From Entophlyctis helioformis (taxonomy: Eukaryota > Chytridiomycota > Chytridiomycetes > Chytridiales > Chytriomycetaceae), in the NCBI GenBank assembly GCA_025526915.1, contig JAHLKH010000017.1:150070-214069 (forward strand): DNA of 64,000 nt, written 5' to 3'. Position 1 is the stretch's first letter. Every line of letters starts with the position of its first letter. Position numbers and translations under genes: made by a program. Of the stretch, positions 57,869 through 64,000 are shown piece after piece. The notes beneath the pieces were generated by a model. It was given only the letters and a program-made list of their open reading frames with translations. It did not search any database and was not told the DNA's origin.

Positions 57869-59836
57869 TCAGCGCAGGCGGTCAATGGCGGCCAGCGCCA
57901 GGGGGAACGTGTAGCCATCACCGGTGCTCGAGGGCACGGGCAGCAGCCACAGCCGCGCATCCTTGCCGAGCACCTGCTGCACGTTGCGCACGATGCCGAC
58001 CGAGTAGATGTTGACGCTCGCCGGCACGTTGAGCAGCGATCCGTCGTCCAGCCGCAGCAGGCGAGCCCCCTCAATGTTCTCAATGGTCGTCATGTTGGTC
58101 AGCAGCATGTACACGTGGATGCCCGTGAACACAGCCAGGCACAGCCCAAAGATGCCCGCCATGAACAGCACAAGGAACGCGTGCAGGTCCGTCACAAAGT
58201 CCTGTTTGATGACCGTCGCGTCGTGTTGGTCGGTCGGTCAGTCAGTCAGTCGGTCAGGCAGTCAGACAGGCAGTCAGACAGAAAAATGCATAGAGCACCA
58301 CATGCTTACCATGTTCAGGTCAAGCAGTGGAAACGACCACATGGATGCAAGCGATACGATAAAGATGGTCCCACAGTATACAGTGCCGTGCCAGACAAAC
58401 AGCAAAAAGTACTTGTAGTTGCCATGCCCAACGCAGTTGTTGAGCCACGGACAGTGGTGGTCCATCTTGAGCGTGCATCTGCAAGACATCCAGAGTCAGC
58501 TCTGTTGCAAACGGTCCCGCGACACAAGCAACTAACGCTCGCACCTTTCGCACACTGAGCAGTGGTGGCACCGGTCTGGCTTGAACAGCCGGCACTTGTG
58601 GCAGTATCGCGGCTGCCCGTTCCGCTTGACCTCCATGCACCGATAGGGCGGCGGCTCTGCCGCGTAGCTTGGAAGACTAGATGCACTTCCAGCGCCTGCC
58701 GACAGTGTCGGGAACAGATGCGCGTGCTCGAGTGACGATGGCGGCACCGGCCGATACGCATGGGCGTGGTGAGACTCTGCAGACGGCTGGAGCAGGTGCA
58801 GAAACGGTACACCGGCAGACTGCACCGGATATGATTGCAGCCCATCCACAGCGACAGATACAGACGTGGATGCTGATCCGGCCGACGATGCAACAACTGA
58901 TCCTGGCATTCCTGCAAGCCCAGGCTGCAAAACAGCAGCGTGCAGGTCCGTGCTGTGTAAATCAGCGTGCTGCTCGTAGAACGGCGTCTGTGAATGCAAT
59001 GCGTCTCCCGTCGCCGTACTTGCATGCGTTTGGTCCATGTCAACTAGCGTGCCAGCTCCCGAGTCATTCCGCGGCATCTCGCACGTTGCAGACGCTGACA
59101 CAGAAGCGCCCATCTTGATGGCGCTGCTGATCGGCATGAGTGGCGGCATCTCATCGCCAATGTCGTCTCCGCCGTCGCTGTCGTCAGCATCCGCCTCTTC
59201 CTGCCCATGCGAGCTGTGATCGTGGCCTTGAACTCGAAGCCGCCGATGCTGTTGCTGCTGCTGTTGCTGTTGCTGCCGTGATGGGTGTGATGGCTGGCTC
59301 ATATGGCTGGCTGGCTGTGGCGACGACGGCGATCCAGGAGATGTGGTGACGACTCTGTTGAAGGACACCACAAAGAGCGCCAGCTCGATGTGAAAGAGGA
59401 CCAGCGGCACTGGAAGCGGCCACAGCAGCATCGGTCAGATCAGCAGCTGTCCGCTGGGCTGTGCGGATTCGTGCCAAAGGTGCAGGCAGCATGCGGCACT
59501 CACGCAGAACCTGCAGGGTAGGCTTGACGACTGCGCCATGGGCATGCAAGCAGTGTGAGACACCTTCACGGCAGCCAGAGCCATGCAGCCATGCGTGCAG
59601 TCGAGCACCAGAGAGAGCGGAGCGACTCACGGCAGACATGGAAGACGAATGCGTACCACGACCAGGCTGCAACGGCCACAGTGGATGCGGACAGGTGTCA
59701 GCCAAGGACAGCCGCTGCTGGCGTAGGGCAAGGCGGGCTGGCGACTGACGCCTGACGACTGACCGATAATGACGACCACAAACAGTACCGGCAGGCCGCC
59801 AATGGCTCGGATGACGACGGATCGAGTGCTTGCCAT
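57869..59836 (-). CDS. DHHC palmitoyltransferase
   Basis: Membrane S-acyltransferase that attaches palmitate to cysteines. The N-terminus [20 protein letters not shown] is a first membrane helix. A short exon then gives [14 protein letters not shown], and the next [20 protein letters not shown]. After a Ser/His/Gln-rich loop of about 200 residues comes the cysteine-rich domain: [20 protein letters not shown], then [20 protein letters not shown] with the catalytic DHHC. Two further helices follow ([40 protein letters not shown]) and [11 protein letters not shown], the TTxE motif. The stop is 57869-57871. The layout resembles fungal Pfa3/Pfa4-type enzymes, but the long loop before the CRD is unusual. 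The CRD is split by an intron. Confidence 0.88.
58226..58284. repeat. GTCA/GTCG/CAGA tetranucleotide repeats in DHHC intron
   Basis: Degenerate run of GTCG, GTCA and CAGACAGG units inside an intron of the DHHC gene. Confidence 0.75.
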
Positions 59837-59868
59837 GCCTCACCACGATGGGCTCGAGTCGCCAGCGA

Positions 59869-59883
59869 GGGGGGGGGGGGGGG
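59869..59883. repeat. Poly-G homopolymer (15 nt)
   Basis: Fifteen consecutive G residues just upstream of the DHHC start codon (minus-strand gene). Could form a G-quadruplex, or mark an assembly-prone spot. Confidence 0.9.
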
Positions 59884-60626
59884 TAAATGATTTCGTTCCC
59901 ATAGAGCACCCTGTGCCGGCACCTGATTGGTCGGCTGGTTTGCCTCGAATTTTGTTCAATTTGGCATCCAATTTTCAGACTTTTTGAATCCAATTTCATA
60001 TTCTTGTCCGGAATTCCCAGTCACTCTGAGCAGCCTGCAGCCGATGCCTTCTCAAGTCGTGGTCGCTTTGACGCTGGCTTGTGGTCTGCTGAGCCTGTCA
60101 AAAGGGCAGCAGTTGGTTGCGTGTTGGTAGTGTCACGAAGAACTGTCCTGCCACTGCCTGTTGCGGCTGTTGGCCTTCTGCGTCCAGTCGGCGCACTTGT
60201 GTGTGCTGCTGAGGCGGCCTGCTGCAATGTCCAAACGGCCAACGTCACAGCCGACACAGACGCACTGGCATCTGCTGCTGCTGCTCTCTTCCGCTTGCTT
60301 GACACTCTTTGGCGGCTGGCTGTTGGCGTGGCAGCTACAGCAACGGCTGGCTGTCCATGCTCGTCCGCAAGGTCCTAGCTGTCGTCGAGATTGTCAAGGC
60401 ACACAGTGTCAACAGAGTCGCAACTGTTGACAGCCATCGCACAACAGGCAGACGAGCTCACCAACGAGGACATGGATGGATCACTCGGCGTATCGTTGAG
60501 CTGCCGCGTATCGTTGAGCTGCTGTAAGGCATCTGTAACGGATGCCGCCGCAGTCCCGTGGTCACGTGACCTGCTGGCATTGATCTGGACGCGCCTCGCC
60601 CAGACTTGGCTTGGCCCTGTTGTTGT

Positions 60627-60746
60627 AGTTGTATCCAGCCGTAAGCCTGTATACTCACTGCCCCTCTGCCACCAGGTCTGTGCCTGAGTCTCAATGAAGT
60701 TGTATCCAGCCGTAAGCCTGTATACTCACTGCCCCTCTGCCACCAG
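60627..60746. repeat. 49-bp perfect direct repeat, two copies
   Basis: Copies at 60627-60675 and 60698-60746 are identical, separated by 22 bp. The last 35 nt of each reads like a minimal intron, starting GTAAGCCTG and ending CCCTCTGCCACCAG. Confidence 0.9.
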
Positions 60747-62042
60747 ACGGCCAGCCGCTCTCGACGAGGACAGTTACAGCATCGTGCTTGGCTTGGTCTG
60801 ACTTTGAGAACTGTCGAGGCGATACACAGAGAATGCCTGCAGCAATTCTGCTCACTCATGTCAACCTCTGTCCTGGCTGCCTTTGTGTACACAGCAAGGT
60901 CGCAGCGACAAGCGTCTTTGCAACAGCCAGCAGCGCAGATAATCAGCAAGTCTTGCATTCAAGGCACGATGCCGTCGCACCCCGTCATCCACAGCCAACA
61001 GCCACGCTCACCTGACTTGTCAGCATGCCCGCGAATGCAATGACGAGCAGCATGCGCAGTCTCGGTCAACAACAAAGGGCTGATTGACTGCAGGCTGCAA
61101 AGAACAAGTCGTCTCAGACCTGCTGGCGACTGAAGTCAACAGCATCCAAAGTCGGCAATGAAGACACTGTGCCCAAGGAGAAACTCGCCTTGCACCATCA
61201 TCACAAGAAAGTGCGACACATTTGTGAGATCTGGGATGACTACTCGGTCAAAGATTGGAGGATTGTCATGGTGCTGGTTGGCAATCTCTGTTCCAAGGAG
61301 CCAGATAGCGATATGGCGCATCTCAGTACTGCTCAGAGCACAAAGGAGGGCTGGGCATCAGGCTGGAGGTATTCACATGGACGAGATCTAGCAATTCCAT
61401 GCGCACTTGGTGATTCCGACTGTGGCATGGACCCTATGAACAAGGCTGGATGGGCAACCAGTGCTGTGGCTGCCATGCCAGCATCCAACCGCCGTTGAGC
61501 ATCAAACAAGCCTTTGGTTGCCCATTCAACCAAGGCATCCAGGTCTGCTGTGGCATGGTTGTCTCTGCAGCACGCAGAAGAGTGCCAGCTGGATGCAAAC
61601 AAGTGCCAGTTGAGACTGCCACAGGCAGGAGAGTCCATGGTGTGCCGCCCAGTGGCCATCAAGCCACCACCTCCAAGACAGGCTGCATGCCAGCCTCGAT
61701 GTGGAGACGATCTGCATCAACAGCATTGCTGCTCAGAGTGGCATGCCAATCCAACCAAGAAGAATGAAACCAGGCGTCAACCTGAACAAAAGTCAATGCG
61801 AGCCAGTCAGCCAGTCAGCGGCACGTGCACGGTCGTGGACAAGAACACACGCCTCGTGACAGATCCATGCCACGAGATCCACAACAAACATGGCTGTACT
61901 GGTGGAAGAGGCGGCATTGTGGACCTTTTCATAGACTTCTGATTGGTCGGCTGTTTGGTGAAAATCAAAGCAAACTTGTGTTGACTGGTTTGCTCAGGTC
62001 ACTTAACAGGTAAGAGACAAGCACCACCCGATCACTCGACGC

Positions 62043-62236
62043 ACGGGCACACACGGGCACGATCACACGCACGCACGGACACGCACGGACACGCACGGTC
62101 ACGCACGGTCACGCACGGCACGCACGGAACGCACGCAGGATCGCAGGCACGATCGCAGGCAGGATCGCAGGCAGGATCGCAGGCAGGATCGCAGGCAGGA
62201 TCGCAGGCAGGATCGCAAGCACAATTGCAGGCAAGA
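62043..62236. repeat. 12-bp minisatellite (GCAGGCAGGATC) and CACGGACACG repeats
   Basis: First a 10-11 bp CACGCACGGACA-type array (about 62043-62130), then about six or seven near-perfect GCAGGCAGGATC units (about 62145-62220), with degenerate CGCAGG units continuing to about 62420. It lies directly before the XPG-like gene start. Units are contiguous with no spacers, so not CRISPR. Confidence 0.85.
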
Positions 62237-62437
62237 CTGCACAGACACACAGGATTGCAGGCAGGATCGCAGGCAAACAGGCACGGCCACGACCGCACAT
62301 ACAGTCGCTCGCAGGCACGATTGCACGAGCACACACAATCGCACAATTGCACAAACAAACAAACAAACGGTCACACACGGACGCGAAGGCACGGGCACGC
62401 AGGCGAGACCACACGATCGCAGACACAATCGCACGAC

Positions 62438-63811
62438 ATGGGGCTCCCTATGCTTGTTTCGTGGTTGGGGAAGCATGGCGGCAGCTGTGTACTCTTGATC
62501 GGTATGCTTGTGTCCACGTTCGTGAGGCTTGTGCTAGACAGCGCATGGCCATCACGAGATCCAAGCGATGCCAACACGGCCACACCAAGCAACCCTGGTA
62601 TTCTTCATGTCGATGTGATGAGCGTGTTCTTTCCGCACTTCTCGGGGGCAGCAGGGCCCGATTACCCAGTATCCACAGCTGGGTGGATACCGATCCTCAA
62701 GCCCGTCATCACATCGTTCATTGCCGAGTACGGTGCTGAGCACGCCTATATCTTTCACGTTGACGGTAAGTACGGCGATACCGGTATCAAGTCCGCTCAC
62801 AAGGGCCGTGCCCTACAAGTCCTGCGTTCAGTGGGCACTATTCTGCGCTGCCTTTACAGACGGTGCATAGGCAAAGGATCTTGGCACTTGAAGCGGTACG
62901 TACACTTCTTTGTGCCTCCATGTGGCGATTCTAACATTTGGTTGACGATCCAGGAAAGAGAAGCGTGCACTGCGACTTTCGTTCACCATCACACACGATG
63001 ACAAGAGGCTCATCAAAGAGGCGATCGCGGAGATTCTCGGCCGGGCCGACACAAGGTCTTGTGGTGTAATCATGAGGCCGACGTCTGTATTGCCCGCCGC
63101 GCAGCCCTCCATGCAAGCGAGCCAAGGTATAGATCGCCATGACATCTGTCTGCTATGATTGACGTCTAACAGTCTTTGTCTCGCATCAGCGACATTCCAT
63201 GGCCGTCATTTGTAACGACTCGGATCTCATTGCGCACTGCGCTGGACGCTGCCCGGTCATCATGACGTCTAAGCGGAAGGGGGAGGCCAAAAGCCTGCGG
63301 TCTTTTAACCATCCAGGTATCGCGTCCGTTGCATCGGCCCTTGACGTCTATGTCTTCCCTGATGTTTGCCAGTTTGTGGCTTCGTTTGGCAAGAGCGACT
63401 ATCATGATTGTTACGGCCGTGGTGCGTGCAATTCCTGTCTTGATGCTCTGTATTGCCATCCATGCTGCAATGCCAACTAACTCACGTTGCCATTCACATT
63501 GCCTGGAAGGCCATCGCACGGCCGTCAACACCACCAACAAGTACGTCGAGGAGGCGGCAAGCAAGCGGAATATCTCGCCGGAGGAGTTCTGCATCCTACT
63601 GCACAAACCAAGGATTGCAAAGAATTTCAAGAAATACGTTCGAAATGCTTACGCCGAGGAGATGTGGACAATCGGAGGCGAGGACCTTGCAAAGTCGTTC
63701 CCTAACGCCTTCTCCGTTTTCGTGTACCACGACAAGTCGGGGGCATTGGCCAACGCGTTCAAACCTCCAACTGGCTCCAGCAGCCCATCTGGCAACGCGC
63801 CAGTGGCATAG
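62438..63811 (+). CDS. XPG/FEN1-like PIN-domain nuclease, probably decayed
   Basis: The start MGLPMLVSWLGKHGG resembles the MGIxGL N-terminus of FEN1/XPG nucleases. Next come ILHVDVMSVFFPHFSG and IFHVDG, an intron, then GSWHLKR|KEKRALRLS in the position of the arginine-rich helix. Further on are the XPG-I acidic motif WCNHEADVCIARRAALHASE (EAD at 63074-63082) and AVICNDSDLIAH, the NDSD acidic pair. The H3TH-like FGKSDYHDCYGRG and a C-terminal helical part (KYVEEAASKRNISPEEFC) follow. The frame carrying KEKRALRLS and that carrying NHEADVC differ (shift between about 63020 and 63050), and the splice into the NDSD exon also does not keep phase. Thus it is either a pseudogene, contains sequence errors, or has unrecognised introns. 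Multi-copy XPG-like families occur in early-diverging fungi. Confidence 0.5.
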
Positions 63812-63927
63812 GCAAGTCATTGCGTGACTGGCTATGGGATTGTGGCATGGACGTGTTTGCATGCATAGCGCCATACTGACCATCCATTTCCGCATTGTAA
63901 CAGATGCTCGGTCGCGGTCACGGTGAT

Positions 63928-63946
63928 CCACGTGACCCACGTGACC
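63928..63946. promoter_or_regulatory. Tandem CACGTGAC E-boxes
   Basis: Two CACGTGAC motifs 9 bp apart, just downstream of the XPG-like gene. Could serve a gene beyond the window's right edge; nothing else is seen in 63812-64000. Confidence 0.3.
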
Positions 63947-64000
63947 GGACAGACATTGTCGGGCCGCACTGGCCGCTCTGGTTTCCCCCGTTCTTGCAGT

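Larger units (their letters stand above)
59837..62437. other. Gene-poor block with repeats and no recognised gene
   Basis: No family was recognised on either strand over 2.6 kb. Short frames near 61169-61498 and 61514-61942 (plus) and a Lys/Arg/Ala-rich frame at 60021-60305 (minus, no ATG) lack homology that I can name. The block contains a G15 homopolymer, a 49-bp direct repeat, a TCACGTGA palindrome (60560-60571) and a minisatellite. By eye it is less GC-biased than the genes to its left. It looks like decayed or mobile-element-influenced sequence. Confidence 0.5.

Noticed and set aside
60021..60305. 94-aa Lys/Arg/Ala-rich minus-strand frame as a small nuclear protein
   Set aside because: It has no ATG at its start, no convincing splice partner and no homology, so it is left within the unannotated block.
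61060..61321. Minus-strand frame ending Gly-Cys-Cys-TGA as a selenoprotein candidate
   Set aside because: No homology, no SECIS-like structure recognised, and the sequence after the TGA is not conserved-looking; a chance stop is simpler.
62043..62236. CRISPR-like repeat array
   Set aside because: Contiguous 10-12 bp units with no spacers in a eukaryotic genome; it is a minisatellite.

Overview
This window is nuclear DNA from an intron-rich, GC-rich eukaryote, most likely an early-diverging flagellated fungus (chytrid grade). Fungal markers are an Mtc1-type protein, an Sfp1-like split zinc-finger factor and an Atg38/NRBF2-like MIT protein. A ropporin/RSP11-type radial-spoke protein points to a motile zoospore. 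Genes are packed head-to-tail, convergently or divergently with gaps of about 50-400 bp. Introns are short, GT-AG (one probable GC-AG), and many contain small tandem repeats. Several regulators carry long polyglutamine tracts. Species was not determined.

Layout: 0-8.8 kb holds CPSF1/Cft1 (-), AP-3 mu (+) and TMEM234 (+). 8.9-17.4 kb holds an IQ-CH-RhoGEF-like Q-rich protein (+), a DUF4743/Nudix hydrolase (+) and a tail-anchored TTBK/CK1-like kinase (-). 18.7-25.2 kb holds a phosducin-like protein (-) sharing a 53-bp promoter with an Mtc1-like gene (+), then the Atg38/NRBF2-like gene (-). 26-30 kb holds three poorly conserved Ser/Pro/Gln-rich genes (+). 30.4-38.8 kb holds a mitochondrial glutamate carrier (+), ropporin-like (+), F-box/JmjC (JMJD6-like, -) and pyruvate kinase (+). 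38.9-48 kb holds the Sfp1-like factor (-), a PHD-finger protein (-), a selenocysteine tRNA (-) and purine nucleoside phosphorylase (+). 48-59.8 kb holds a LIM-RapGAP protein (+), Bdp1 of TFIIIB (-) and a DHHC palmitoyltransferase (-). 59.8-64 kb is a gene-poor repeat-bearing block ending in a probably decayed XPG/FEN1-like nuclease gene.

The standout is the tRNA-Sec at 46058-46142. It has anticodon TCA, a 9-bp acceptor/4-bp T arrangement, a 6-bp D stem with 4-nt loop, a discriminator G, a canonical B box and a downstream T5 terminator. Most fungi lack selenocysteine, so this predicts a complete Sec pathway and selenoproteins elsewhere in this genome. No selenoprotein was recognised in the window. 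Most other genes are housekeeping functions: mRNA 3' processing, vesicle coat, Pol III initiation, glycolysis, purine salvage and protein palmitoylation.
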